Under the pieces are notes generated by a model. The model was not told the DNA's origin. It did no database searches and saw only the letters and a program-made list of their open reading frames with translations. A program made the translations under genes and the position numbers. Below, in pieces: positions 21,378 to 28,493 of a stretch of 28,493 nucleotides of DNA. This stretch comes from a virus: positions 1 to 28,493 of the IMG/VR virus record IMGVR_UViG_3300005663_002609; one strand, given 5' to 3'. Position 1 is the stretch's first letter; every line of letters starts with the position of its first letter.

Positions 21378-22867
21378 TTTGTTGCCTCCTGCTTAGCGAT
21401 TTTTATTATCTGGGTAGCCAACTTCGGCTTCCCCTTTATGACCATCTTCACGGCCTCAAGCACGGTCGCCTTCTTCTCCATGGCGTCCTCGCCGATCGGC
21501 AGGTATGTGGATGAGACGAAATATTGATTGCCCTCCGGATAGACCTTCTTGCCCAGCCTGGTGAGAATCTGATTCGATGTGAGTGCGCCTAGGCCAAAAT
21601 ATATCAGGTCACGCTTCGCCTCACCATCCAAGTCACGCACATCGAGCTCATTCAATTCGAATATATAGTCCTCGCATTTGAGCCCCTCGAAGATCAGCTT
21701 TCGGGTGACCAACCGTTCTATATCTTTCTCGAGCGGCGTCACAACGCTTGCCACATAGATCTTCGTGCTCTCTCCGGCCGTGGAACCCCCTAGACTGCCT
21801 TCCTCGGCTATCCCGATACGATAAGGAGGCATCTTGTACGCAACAAGCACTTCATCGCGAAGACTCTTGTAATAAACAGCGAACGAACCTTCTTTCACAT
21901 CGACGCTCAGCTTTACGTATTCGAATGTACTGTCACGTCCTGGATGAATGCACATCGTCTTGTGCGCATTATCGGTGCCTTTTATTTCGACATCCATAAA
22001 GTCTGATATCTGCTTGGCGCTTGCCTTGTCCCACTTTCCTTTGAGAATTATGAGAGCGGCCGGTATGCCATAGTTCTCGAAGAAGGCCAAGTTATAATCG
22101 CGCACTCCGATGAGTCCCATAATACTCCCTATCGAACTCAGAATATTTGGTGCTCCGTAATAGTCGCTCTGCGGATAATAGTTCCGATAATAGATTAGCT
22201 CATTCGCGCGTTTCTCTCCCTCTGCCCCTTTTTCCTTTCCTGTCTCTAAATTTATGTCTCCTTCTACACCGAATCGCTTAAACCAAACCTTTTCGTCCTC
22301 TCGGACTTGGCAATATTTGTCAAAATCCTTATGCACTCGGATAGTCTGTGCCGGTACGTGCCACATGCCATTGACCAAACCTTTCTTCTTTCCAGCTTTA
22401 CTACGCGAGATTTCCCAGCCCCACCAGCCGATGCAACCCCAATCTATTACGCCCCGCTCGAGCGTCTGCTCGAATGTCTCATCTCGGTCGCCGCCGGAGT
22501 TCTCTATAAACTCTATTATTCTTTCCTTCTCCTGGTTGTTCTCTTTTTTGCCTTCGCGGAGCTCGAGTCGCCAGCCCTGGCCAACCACATCCTTGGCTAT
22601 CTGCTTTACGCACGCGTCAAAATAGCCACAGTTATCCTTGAGCTTCAGCAGGGTCGATGCCTCGAACGGCAACCCCACAAGGTCGTTCTGCTCAAGCCAA
22701 GTCTGCTCTTCCCTAAGTTGCGTACTCTTCGCCTTCTCCTCTTTCCTCTCCGCAGCTTTCAGAACCGATATCGGGAATAATCCTTTTGTCGTGTAAATAT
22801 AGCTCGCAGTGGTAACCCAGCTTTCATCATATTCATCTTCTAGTTTCTTTTTTATCGCTGGCATCAT
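21374..22867 (-). CDS. portal protein
   Basis: This 497-aa protein follows the large terminase. Characteristic parts of phage portals are visible: DNCGYFDACVKQIAKDVVGQ (start of the wing), QSDYYGAPNILSSIGSIMG and NLAFFENYGIPAALIILKG in the central wing and stem area, then AYKMPPYRIGIAEEGSLGG near the crown helix. The length fits the PBSX-like or HK97-like portal of about 450-520 residues. Portals form the 12-mer ring through which DNA enters and leaves the head. It starts with ATGATG after AGGAGG. Its stop overlaps the next gene. Confidence 0.85.
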   Translation of the reverse strand: MMPAIKKKLEDEYDESWVTTASYIYTTKGLFPISVLKAAERKEEKAKSTQLREEQTWLEQNDLVGLPFEASTLLKLKDNCGYFDACVKQIAKDVVGQGWRLELREGKKENNQEKERIIEFIENSGGDRDETFEQTLERGVIDWGCIGWWGWEISRSKAGKKKGLVNGMWHVPAQTIRVHKDFDKYCQVREDEKVWFKRFGVEGDINLETGKEKGAEGEKRANELIYYRNYYPQSDYYGAPNILSSIGSIMGLIGVRDYNLAFFENYGIPAALIILKGKWDKASAKQISDFMDVEIKGTDNAHKTMCIHPGRDSTFEYVKLSVDVKEGSFAVYYKSLRDEVLVAYKMPPYRIGIAEEGSLGGSTAGESTKIYVASVVTPLEKDIERLVTRKLIFEGLKCEDYIFELNELDVRDLDGEAKRDLIYFGLGALTSNQILTRLGKKVYPEGNQYFVSSTYLPIGEDAMEKKATVLEAVKMVIKGKPKLATQIIKIAKQEATK

Positions 22868-22884
22868 TGCCTCCTTAAGCCAGG

Positions 22885-24411
22885 CTACATCACCCAGCTT
22901 TCATCAGGCCTCGGTTCGGGCTTTTTCTTCTTTTTCCCCTCGGGCAGTCTGCCGAATGGCTTCGGCGCTCGCTTTTTTTTATCTTCTTTCGTCTCTTCCT
23001 CTTCTTTCATTCCGAGATGGTAGACCCAACTAGGCTGTTCCTCTCCCTGCATATTCACCATAACAATTGAACCCGCACAGACATTGGCCAAGTCATCATG
23101 ACCCCTTGAATAATGCGTCACAAGATCCTTTCCCCCCGGTCTCGTTCTCCTCTCCAATCCGACAAATTGGGCCTTCAGTTTTTTGTTATCGAGAAGTTCC
23201 ACCGCTCCATTCGATAGCAGTGGAAGAAAATTCAAATACAGTTCCGAAGCGGTCAAATCAGAATACTCGATGTCTATGCCGAGATCCTCGAAGGATTCCT
23301 GCACCCATGCTTCGGCATAATGGTCCGCATAAACTTTCGATATGCCGTATCTATTCAGGATCTTCACATATTCTTTAACCACATTCTTCGGCCGGAACGG
23401 AGGAATCCTTTCCTCAAGGACATCTAGGACAATTCTTTTTCTCCCCTTATGGGAAATACCGAGTGTGAATGAATCCTGCCTTCCGCCGCTCGGGTCCAAG
23501 AATGCAAAATACTCGGTCCCGTATTTCTTGGCCACCCCGAACCGCCCCGGCACGGTCATCTCATCAATAAGCTCTGGCGGGATATAGGACTCGATATCCT
23601 CCCTGAATGCACTGTAATACTCCGCCCGTGCATGCGAATAATCCTTCTTCAGCGCCCTCTCGATCTTCCTCTTGTTGAAAAATGGATTCATGCTCATCGT
23701 GTCCGAAACCCAGATCAAAGTGTTCGGGTCATCCTTGCCGAAATAATCCTTGTACTCGCTATACAAAATCCCGAACTTCGCGTAGGCGCTTGAAATTCCG
23801 ATTAACTTTCCCCCAGGAATGAGTCCGGGCAAAAGCCCCTTAATCAGCTCATCAGCCGGATTGACCGAGTTCTCATCCTTCATAAAAGCCAATTCATCGA
23901 GAATCGCACCGATATAAAGTGGTCCACGAATCGCTTTGAAATTCGCCGTCCTTATCATTATCACAACCGAATTCTTCAGTTCTATTTCCCATGTTAGGGG
24001 CCTAGCTACCTGCTCCCTGAATGTGGGATTTGAATCGAGGATCCCGTTGCAATATTGGAAAACTTCCCTCGCTTGGACCTTATCCGTTGCAATGATAGGG
24101 TAATAGACCTTTTGCCCTGGTCTCACATGCGACTTCCAGAAATCCGCGAAAACAGATGTGTATACGGCTAGGCAAGATGCTATCAAGCTTTTGCCCGACT
24201 TCCTGCCTGATACGCAATAGATGGATTCAATCGGCTGCTTGGGAGGCCTTCTACGCTCAGTGAATTTTCTATAAACCTTCCTTTCCTTCTGATCCATGGG
24301 GATAGCATAGATCGATTTGAAAAATACCTTCCAGTTGAAGAAAGATTTGTCCTGCTCTTTTATGTATCCACCTATCAGTCGTGGATCATCGAAGACTTCG
24401 ATAATGTTCAT
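22885..24411 (-). CDS. terL: terminase large subunit
   Basis: This 508-aa protein has a Walker A loop (GRKSGKS, residues about 69-75) and Walker B (YIGAILDELAF). The C-terminal nuclease half has the Asp motif in EYFAFLDPSGGRQDS, a second acidic site in SKVYADHYAEAW and a final SRGHDDLANVC. These are the ATPase and RNase H-fold nuclease parts of the DNA packaging motor. It lies after the small-subunit candidate and before the portal. The ATG is adjacent to the preceding stop (TAAATG). The C-terminal 40 residues are lysine-rich. Confidence 0.9.
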   Translation of the reverse strand: MNIIEVFDDPRLIGGYIKEQDKSFFNWKVFFKSIYAIPMDQKERKVYRKFTERRRPPKQPIESIYCVSGRKSGKSLIASCLAVYTSVFADFWKSHVRPGQKVYYPIIATDKVQAREVFQYCNGILDSNPTFREQVARPLTWEIELKNSVVIMIRTANFKAIRGPLYIGAILDELAFMKDENSVNPADELIKGLLPGLIPGGKLIGISSAYAKFGILYSEYKDYFGKDDPNTLIWVSDTMSMNPFFNKRKIERALKKDYSHARAEYYSAFREDIESYIPPELIDEMTVPGRFGVAKKYGTEYFAFLDPSGGRQDSFTLGISHKGRKRIVLDVLEERIPPFRPKNVVKEYVKILNRYGISKVYADHYAEAWVQESFEDLGIDIEYSDLTASELYLNFLPLLSNGAVELLDNKKLKAQFVGLERRTRPGGKDLVTHYSRGHDDLANVCAGSIVMVNMQGEEQPSWVYHLGMKEEEETKEDKKKRAPKPFGRLPEGKKKKKPEPRPDESWVM

Positions 24412-24840
24412 TTATTCCTTTTCCTTGTATTCTTCCTTGATCTTATCGAGGCTGAAGACCTTCTCGGCTTTTTTCTTATCCAGGCCAAGCACAACTAGAG
24501 ACTGCCTGCAACTATTCATAAATGCTATGAACTGGGTCGACAGGACTGGCTGGAGTGATATAATCCCTTTCTCTAAAAGCTTTGGGTTCAGGATCCCTTC
24601 CCTTTTGCAATATAGGGAGGCCAGAAGAATAAATCCGTATGCCTCTATTATGGTTTTAATTAAAATTTCTTTTGCAGATGTCAATTCTCCTACTTGATCA
24701 ATCAGGTCTTTCTCTAGATCGTCTAAATATTTCTGCAATCTCCTATGGCCGCGGATGGAAGGATGGATTTTATTATCCCTAAGCCATATGTAGGCGCCGT
24801 GTTTTATCGTTTTTTTATCTTGCTTTTTATGGGATGCCAT
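24412..24840 (-). CDS. putative terminase small subunit
   Basis: This 142-aa helical protein directly precedes the large terminase, with its stop codon touching the TerL ATG. The N-terminal segment (TIKHGAYIWLRDNKIHPSIR) followed by HRRLQKYLDDLEKDLIDQVG and a long helix with IIEAYGFILLASLYCKREG has the arrangement of small terminase subunits, which bind the pac or cos site. The C-terminal helix ends in a Lys/Glu-rich tail. There is no clear HTH motif visible, so the assignment rests on position and overall composition. Confidence 0.6.
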   Translation of the reverse strand: MASHKKQDKKTIKHGAYIWLRDNKIHPSIRGHRRLQKYLDDLEKDLIDQVGELTSAKEILIKTIIEAYGFILLASLYCKREGILNPKLLEKGIISLQPVLSTQFIAFMNSCRQSLVVLGLDKKKAEKVFSLDKIKEEYKEKE

Positions 24841-24947
24841 GGTCTAAAAACACCTGAAAATAGTTGTGAAATGGGAAATTATGCTCGATTTCGACCCCAT
24901 TTTGGGATGCATTCCCGCATAACTAAAATAATTTTCCCACTTTATAT

Positions 24948-25082
24948 TCAAATCCCTAACTCCTTAATTTTAAACAGTTTAGCCTGATTCCTAGTTGACA
25001 TAATACTCATTCTGCGACACAGTACCCCAGGGGGAATTGCCACAACCATTCGACTCCCTTTCCTGGATAATCGGCTACGCAC
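24948..25082 (-). CDS. possible 44-aa small protein
   Basis: In the 302-bp gap upstream of the terminase genes, a GTG preceded by GCGGAGGAAATA opens a 44-codon frame: MRSRLSRKGSRMVVAIPPGV, then a basic segment and a C-terminal KELGI. The first part (RKGSRMVVAIPPGV) is weakly like the beta hairpin of AbrB-type DNA-binding domains. The ribosome-binding site is perfect and properly spaced, which supports expression. The rest of the gap shows no other gene; it contains AT-rich sequence that could hold a promoter or packaging site. Confidence 0.45.
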   Translation of the reverse strand: MRSRLSRKGSRMVVAIPPGVLCRRMSIMSTRNQAKLFKIKELGI

Positions 25083-25142
25083 TATTTCCTCCGCTTTCAC
25101 ACTAAATTTTTAACATCCTCTTTACTCTTTAAATATTGATAT

Positions 25143-25355
25143 TTATTTTGATTTATATTTTTTATTAATCTTATCTTCTATCCTATCCATCCTCTTCTCA
25201 AGATTTTCCACGGCCTCCTCCAGCGTCGCCATCCGCTCGCCGTAGGGGTTGTTCTTCTTTACGCTTTTCTCCCGGATGATTTTCAGCGCCATAATCAGCG
25301 CTTGAATCAACATTCCGAAGCTCAGAATTATCAGCCAAGCTATCTTCCCTTCCAT
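25143..25355 (-). CDS. 70-aa membrane-anchored coiled-coil protein
   Basis: The protein has one hydrophobic segment near residues 6-24 (AWLIILSFGMLIQALIMAL) and an amphipathic helix rich in Glu, Arg and Lys (EEAVENLEKRMDRIEDKIN). It is tightly packed after the methyltransferase (3-bp gap) with a GGAGGA site. A membrane anchor plus a cytoplasmic or periplasmic coiled coil occurs among holin accessory proteins such as the XhlA type, where the order is reversed. A lysis role is possible given the nearby peptidase, but not proven. Confidence 0.55.
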   Translation of the reverse strand: MEGKIAWLIILSFGMLIQALIMALKIIREKSVKKNNPYGERMATLEEAVENLEKRMDRIEDKINKKYKSK

Positions 25356-25357
25356 CG

Positions 25358-27040
25358 CTATCCTCCTCTCATCTCCAATTGCCTCGGGCGACTTCGCCAG
25401 TATGCCGTCCGCCTCTTAGCTATCTCTATGTATTCATCCTCCTTCTCTATACCAACACATTTACGCCCCGCATTATGAGCTGCTATTGCGGTCGTTCCAG
25501 AGCCTATGAACGGATCGAGGATTACCTGGCCTTCACGGGTTACAAGCCTGATCAGCCATTCGAATAACTTTATGGGCTTTACCGTTGGATGGACGTTTTT
25601 ATTTATTTCTATTCGCTCAAGTTCAGGATTCTTACATTTGCAGGGGTTATAATCTAATTGCAATTTGCCACAATTTTTACATCTATACCTGCCAAATCTG
25701 TGCTCAGTTTTATCCTTCTCCTCCATTCCTTCCAGCCCTGCATTCCTCTCGCCCCTCGATGCCTTGGCACAATAGAAGAAACGGGAAGCACCACCTGAGT
25801 CGCCATAGCTTACTTGAACATCTCCAGCCCCGCCTAACCCACCATGCTCAACAAAGAATCCTTCCTTTGTTCGTATGTTATCTTTGCCACTTTTTAGTGT
25901 CCCACTCTGCTCGTCCAGCATCCTACCTGCTTCCTCATCCAAGATTACATTGGCAGGGAAGCGTCCTTTGGGATGGGCTGGTTCTACTTCTTTGTGCTCT
26001 CCAAAACCCTTGCCATACATTCTACCATCATAATTAACAGTTGGGGTTTCTGGTCTCCTTGCTATACCTGCAACTCTACACTCATCCACATTAACTGCAC
26101 CGACCCCCCACTTTAGCACATTGTCGACATAGCTCCCTTCTGGTGGCTTGACCGCCCAGATTATCGGCTCGTATGCTGGCTTGATTCCACCCACCTTGAA
26201 GCCATCCCAGTGTTTAGCGAGATCGGTTGAGGCAAGGCTTATATCAAACTTATCTTTATAACCAGCTTGACCAAGGTTCCCCAAGTGAATTTTATTATTC
26301 GACTTCCCTGTTATTTTTCTCTTCGCTTCTTCAAGGTTGCTAAATGGAAGTTGTAAAAAGCTCTTAATTTTATTGAATTGCTCAACAGTCAATCCTTGTA
26401 TATGGCTCGACTTGTTATAAAGCCATCCCGTTGGCTTGCCATTTTTACTCAAAAAGAGATGGGTTAATTCTTTTTTTGAAATACCTCGCTCTTCAGAAAC
26501 CTTCAAGATGTAATCAATAAACCATGAAATATCTTGACCACCTCTCTTATCAATCATCTTCCCTAAATCCTGTGCCTTCGGGAACCCACTCCCATACAGC
26601 CACATCAGCGTGTCCTTGATAATGAATCCCGAGTCCTCAATCGCACAGGCCAGACGATGACTGGTCCGGGTCCCGCCCATCACCAGCATTGACCCTCCAG
26701 GTTTCAGCACTCGGTAGGCTTCGGTGAGCCATTGCTTCATTTGTTCCTGATATGCCTTGTTTCCCGTTGGGCTAAAATCATACGAACCTGCGATTGCAGC
26801 AGGAGAGTGAATAGACGAGTTTTTCCTCCCCGTTAAATTCGGATTATCATTTCGCCTTGCAATAGCTTTTTGAAATTCTTTTGTTGCCATTATTTGTTCA
26901 TTTTTAACAAAATCTGGACTGAAGGTATCCCAGTCTTTATTCATAAATCGCAATCCATAAGGGGGATCTGTCACTATCGCATCCACAGAGTTCGGCTTCA
27001 TCGCCTTCATAACCTCGATGCAGTCGCCTTTGAGCATCAT
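25358..27040 (-). CDS. DNA methyltransferase (N4/N6) with HTH-like insertion
   Basis: This 560-aa protein has DPPY at residues 25-28, the catalytic motif of N6-adenine/N4-cytosine methyltransferases, and FIGSGTT at 511-517, the S-adenosylmethionine-binding motif, in beta-class order. Between them, residues about 171-235 read as an HTH-like insertion (DYILKVSEERGISKKELTHL, then WLYNKSSHIQGL). Residues about 454-469 carry a Cys cluster (CKNCG and PCKCK). Family members of this length in phages protect DNA from host restriction. No cognate restriction enzyme is visible. The target sequence is unknown. Confidence 0.85.
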   Translation of the reverse strand: MMLKGDCIEVMKAMKPNSVDAIVTDPPYGLRFMNKDWDTFSPDFVKNEQIMATKEFQKAIARRNDNPNLTGRKNSSIHSPAAIAGSYDFSPTGNKAYQEQMKQWLTEAYRVLKPGGSMLVMGGTRTSHRLACAIEDSGFIIKDTLMWLYGSGFPKAQDLGKMIDKRGGQDISWFIDYILKVSEERGISKKELTHLFLSKNGKPTGWLYNKSSHIQGLTVEQFNKIKSFLQLPFSNLEEAKRKITGKSNNKIHLGNLGQAGYKDKFDISLASTDLAKHWDGFKVGGIKPAYEPIIWAVKPPEGSYVDNVLKWGVGAVNVDECRVAGIARRPETPTVNYDGRMYGKGFGEHKEVEPAHPKGRFPANVILDEEAGRMLDEQSGTLKSGKDNIRTKEGFFVEHGGLGGAGDVQVSYGDSGGASRFFYCAKASRGERNAGLEGMEEKDKTEHRFGRYRCKNCGKLQLDYNPCKCKNPELERIEINKNVHPTVKPIKLFEWLIRLVTREGQVILDPFIGSGTTAIAAHNAGRKCVGIEKEDEYIEIAKRRTAYWRSRPRQLEMRGG

Positions 27041-27046
27041 TCTTTA

Positions 27047-27349
27047 TTACCAGACCTCTCTGGTTTTTTTTCGGAGGCGATCAATCTCCTGCTGGAGCAT
27101 CTCGACCCAGACCATGAACTCGCCGGTCACGATGACATCGCCCTCGCGCGTCTCTCCAGTTTCTCCTTCCTCTATGGTCATCTTCTGGCCGGCGACCGTG
27201 AAGCCAATGATGTCCACCCCCGGCCCAGGCTTCAATACGTCATAAACGGGTTGGGGCACGGATGGCCTAAACAAACTGCAACTAGCGATGCTCAAAAATA
27301 GAATCGCGCAACTTATTGAGATCAACCTCTTCCAAAGCTTTTCTGACAT
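27047..27349 (-). CDS. phage lipoprotein
   Basis: From ATG 27349 (GGGAGA site) the protein begins with a basic stretch and a hydrophobic run (LISISCAILFLSIASC); the Cys at residue 24 (LSIASC) fits a lipobox. The following SLFRPSVPQP linker and a charged helix (MVWVEMLQQEIDRLRKK) suggest an outer-membrane lipoprotein with a coiled tail. Such small lipoproteins act as outer-membrane spanins (Rz1 type) in lysis, but a plain surface lipoprotein is also possible. It overlaps the previous small gene by 68 bp in another frame, which recalls Rz/Rz1 packing. Confidence 0.6.
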   Translation of the reverse strand: MSEKLWKRLISISCAILFLSIASCSLFRPSVPQPVYDVLKPGPGVDIIGFTVAGQKMTIEEGETGETREGDVIVTGEFMVWVEMLQQEIDRLRKKTREVW

Positions 27350-27452
27350 CTTCCAATTCTCCCTTGTTTTTTTGTTCTTGGAGTTCCGCATAGACTTTTT
27401 TCGTTATTTTCAAAAACTCCAATATAAGAATTATTATTTCTTTGGCTGTCAT
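27282..27452 (-). CDS. 56-aa coiled-coil protein overlapping the lipoprotein
   Basis: The ATG overlaps the NlpC/P60 stop (ATGA). It encodes MTAKEIIILILEFLKITKK followed by a charged helix (EELEDVRKALEEVDLNK-like) and stops inside the lipoprotein gene. The short hydrophobic start (IIILILEFL) is not long enough to span a membrane fully. It shares 68 bp with the lipoprotein in another frame. It may be a spanin partner or a simple adaptor. The stop/start overlap supports its reality. Confidence 0.5.
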   Translation of the reverse strand: MTAKEIIILILEFLKITKKVYAELQEQKNKGELEDVRKALEEVDLNKLRDSIFEHR

Positions 27453-27949
27453 TTTTTTTTAATCAAAAAAGGATCCACTATCTTGTATATCTGTTGGTAT
27501 CTCCTCTTCCTGCAGGCAGCGACTTTTTCCAAGGATCTTTGCTTCACATAAGCATTGTTCCTTCTTGCATCCTCTATCGTCTCCGTGAGCTGTCCACCGC
27601 CTGCGGCATGAATAAGCAGATGATTGTCCTTCATAACGGCCACATGGACTGCCTTGCCTTTCTTATTAAGCCAGAAAACCAAACAACCCATGTAGGGCTT
27701 TTTCGGTTCAACGCATTTCCTCGCTTTGAATAACTTGTAGAGTCCATTGGCGGAGTAATCCTCGGCGTCGTCGAATTCGCCTATACCCTTGAACCCCTCC
27801 ATCATTAATCCGGAGCAATCCAGCGAAGAGAAGTCGTCTCCGGCCCATGTGTACGGGGTCCCTATCCACTTCTTCACATAATCGACAAACTCGTTGGCGA
27901 TGTTGTTGCGTCTCAATATATCCGTGAGTGGATTGGGCATGCTATGCAA
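27449..27949 (-). CDS. NlpC/P60 peptidase
   Basis: The protein has the catalytic Cys in SSLDCSGL (C45), His in AVHVAV (H102) and a third polar His in LIHAAGG (H114). This is the triad of NlpC/P60 endopeptidases that cleave stem-peptide bonds in peptidoglycan. In phages they act as endolysins or virion-associated hydrolases. I use the TTG at 27949 because AGGGG lies 8 nt before it; ATG at 27940 is an alternative. The first 19 residues are encoded by a duplicated cassette and appear also before another gene. No signal peptide is visible. Confidence 0.75.
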   Translation of the reverse strand: MHSMPNPLTDILRRNNIANEFVDYVKKWIGTPYTWAGDDFSSLDCSGLMMEGFKGIGEFDDAEDYSANGLYKLFKARKCVEPKKPYMGCLVFWLNKKGKAVHVAVMKDNHLLIHAAGGGQLTETIEDARRNNAYVKQRSLEKVAACRKRRYQQIYKIVDPFLIKKK

Positions 27950-28084
27950 TACTATAACCCCTGGATTTCGGATATTTACGGAAGGTGGGTTTTTTATACC
28001 GTTGTTTTTAGGCGGGATATAAAAAAAGCGGGTAAATTACCCTCTTGACATACTTTATGTAATTTCTTTTATCTCAAAGTCTTT
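27894..28084 (-). repeat. duplicated leader/start cassette, copy B (probable parent)
   Basis: This 191-bp segment matches copy A at 16486-16679 with about 90% identity. Here it connects the intact 93-aa gene with the peptidase: last codons of the former, terminator-like hairpin, leader, ribosome-binding site, TTG start and first codons of the latter. Because both flanking genes are intact, this is likely the source of copy A. Confidence 0.9.
28021..28042 (-). terminator. weak terminator-like hairpin in copy B
   Basis: On the minus strand GGGTA and TACCC form a 5-bp stem around ATT, followed by GC and seven T residues. It lies just after the 93-aa gene. Copy A keeps the stem with one T-G wobble at 16623-16635. 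The short stem makes termination partial. Confidence 0.4.
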
Positions 28085-28336
28085 CTGATGCAACGACCTG
28101 TACCATATCTCTTTCGTGCAAATCATTGGGGATTCGAATTCCCTGACAATCCTTAATTCCTCTACAGTTATATCACCGACTACTACTTTCACCATTCTTA
28201 TTTCTCTTTTTCTCACAGCCAAAAAGCAAAATATATTGTTGTCGGAGAGAATTATCTTATATCCGTTTTTGGCCAAATCATTCCTGGCCTTTTCTTTGGC
28301 CCTTGATAATCTTTTCTTTATAGCTATATCATTCAT
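28055..28336 (-). CDS. 93-aa protein of unknown function
   Basis: The N-terminus is a basic helix (RLSRAKEKARNDLAKNGYK), followed by a beta pair (NNIFCFLAVRKREIRMVKVV), a helix (TVEELRIVREFE) and a C-terminal tail with EIWYR and FEIKEIT. The layout faintly recalls PD-(D/E)XK-type or Holliday-resolvase-like folds, but the usual Asp and Glu-x-Lys are not evident. The last codons lie inside the duplicated cassette. The start follows an array of GCCNN units by 24 bp. I cannot assign a function. Confidence 0.5.
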   Translation of the reverse strand: MNDIAIKKRLSRAKEKARNDLAKNGYKIILSDNNIFCFLAVRKREIRMVKVVVGDITVEELRIVREFESPMICTKEIWYRSLHQKDFEIKEIT

Positions 28337-28360
28337 CTAAACATGCTCTTTCTTGGTCAA

Positions 28361-28440
28361 GCCGCGCCTCGCCGTGCCTTGCCCTGCCGCGCTTCGCCAG
28401 GCCATGCCTCGCCTCGCCGCGCCCAGCCTTGCCTCGCCAT
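28361..28440. repeat. degenerate pentanucleotide array (GCCNN)16
   Basis: Sixteen consecutive 5-bp units, all in phase, keep GCC (one unit has GCT) while the next two bases vary: gc, tc, gt, tt, ct, gc, tc, ag, at, tc, tc, gc, ca, tt, tc, at. It is very GC-rich inside an AT-rich region and adjoins a poly-A stretch (28444-28470). It lies upstream of the 93-aa gene, in what would be its leader. It has no visible coding sense, since a 5-bp period drifts through all frames. Confidence 0.85.
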
Positions 28441-28493
28441 GCTTTATCAAAAAAACTCAAAAAAAAATCTTTATCATTGCGAATCCGCGCCCT

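Noticed and set aside
24841-25142. A cos or pac site in the terminase leader
   Set aside because: The position is suitable but I see no distinctive repeat set or known cos motif, so it cannot be supported.
28361-28440. CRISPR array or tandem coding repeat
   Set aside because: Units are 5 bp with no spacers, and a 5-bp period does not keep a reading frame.

Overview
The window is a contiguous piece of a tailed double-stranded DNA bacteriophage or prophage (Caudoviricetes-like). It carries large terminase, portal, MuF head protein, XkdF-like prohead protease, scaffold-like protein, HK97-fold major capsid protein and a gp6-like connector. Strong GGAGG ribosome-binding sites, GTG/TTG starts, overlapping stop/start codons and TTGACA promoters indicate a bacterial host using the standard code. 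I cannot name the host. No integrase, excisionase or attachment site is visible, so phage versus prophage is undecided.

Layout, following the main (minus) transcription direction from right to left. At 28.44-27.0 kb lie a degenerate pentanucleotide array, a 93-aa protein, an NlpC/P60 peptidase, a small coiled-coil protein overlapped by a lipoprotein (a possible lysis group), then a DNA methyltransferase with an internal HTH-like insertion and a small membrane protein (27.0-25.1 kb). The packaging and head module follows at 25.1-18.4 kb: small and large terminase, portal, a small HTH-like protein, and a 688-aa MuF protein fused to a RelA/SpoT-like domain and an ADP-ribosyltransferase domain, with two tiny downstream genes. 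A plus-strand cassette (16.7-18.4 kb) with its own promoter, palindrome and terminator interrupts the order; it encodes an LPD29 protein and three small proteins, one a zinc ribbon and one RHH-like. The minus-strand order resumes at 16.5 kb with a secreted coiled-coil protein, an 1142-aa fibre-like protein with an N-terminal signal peptide, and small membrane or zinc proteins. Protease, scaffold, capsid and connector genes fill 11.5-5.3 kb. Two of these capsid-region genes carry adhesin-like beta-sandwich folds. At 5.3 kb to the left edge is a glycan-modification set: HIT-like protein, MptE-like protein, cupin, four glycosyltransferases, a sulfotransferase and a truncated sugar-nucleotide epimerase.

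How it fits together: the head module builds and fills the capsid. The fibre, the lectin-like protein and the carbohydrate-binding insertion in the connector probably decorate the particle or bind host glycans. The left-hand set probably alters glycans on the virion or host surface and may add sulfate. The MuF fusion probably rides in the virion as a delivered effector.

Most unusual are the MuF-RelA-ART fusion, the GCCNN array, a 190-bp duplicated leader and start cassette placed before two unrelated genes, an attenuator-like structure before the scaffold gene, a carbohydrate-binding insertion inside a connector protein, and a Sec-type signal on a fibre-like protein. No tape measure, tail tube or sheath gene is present in the window.
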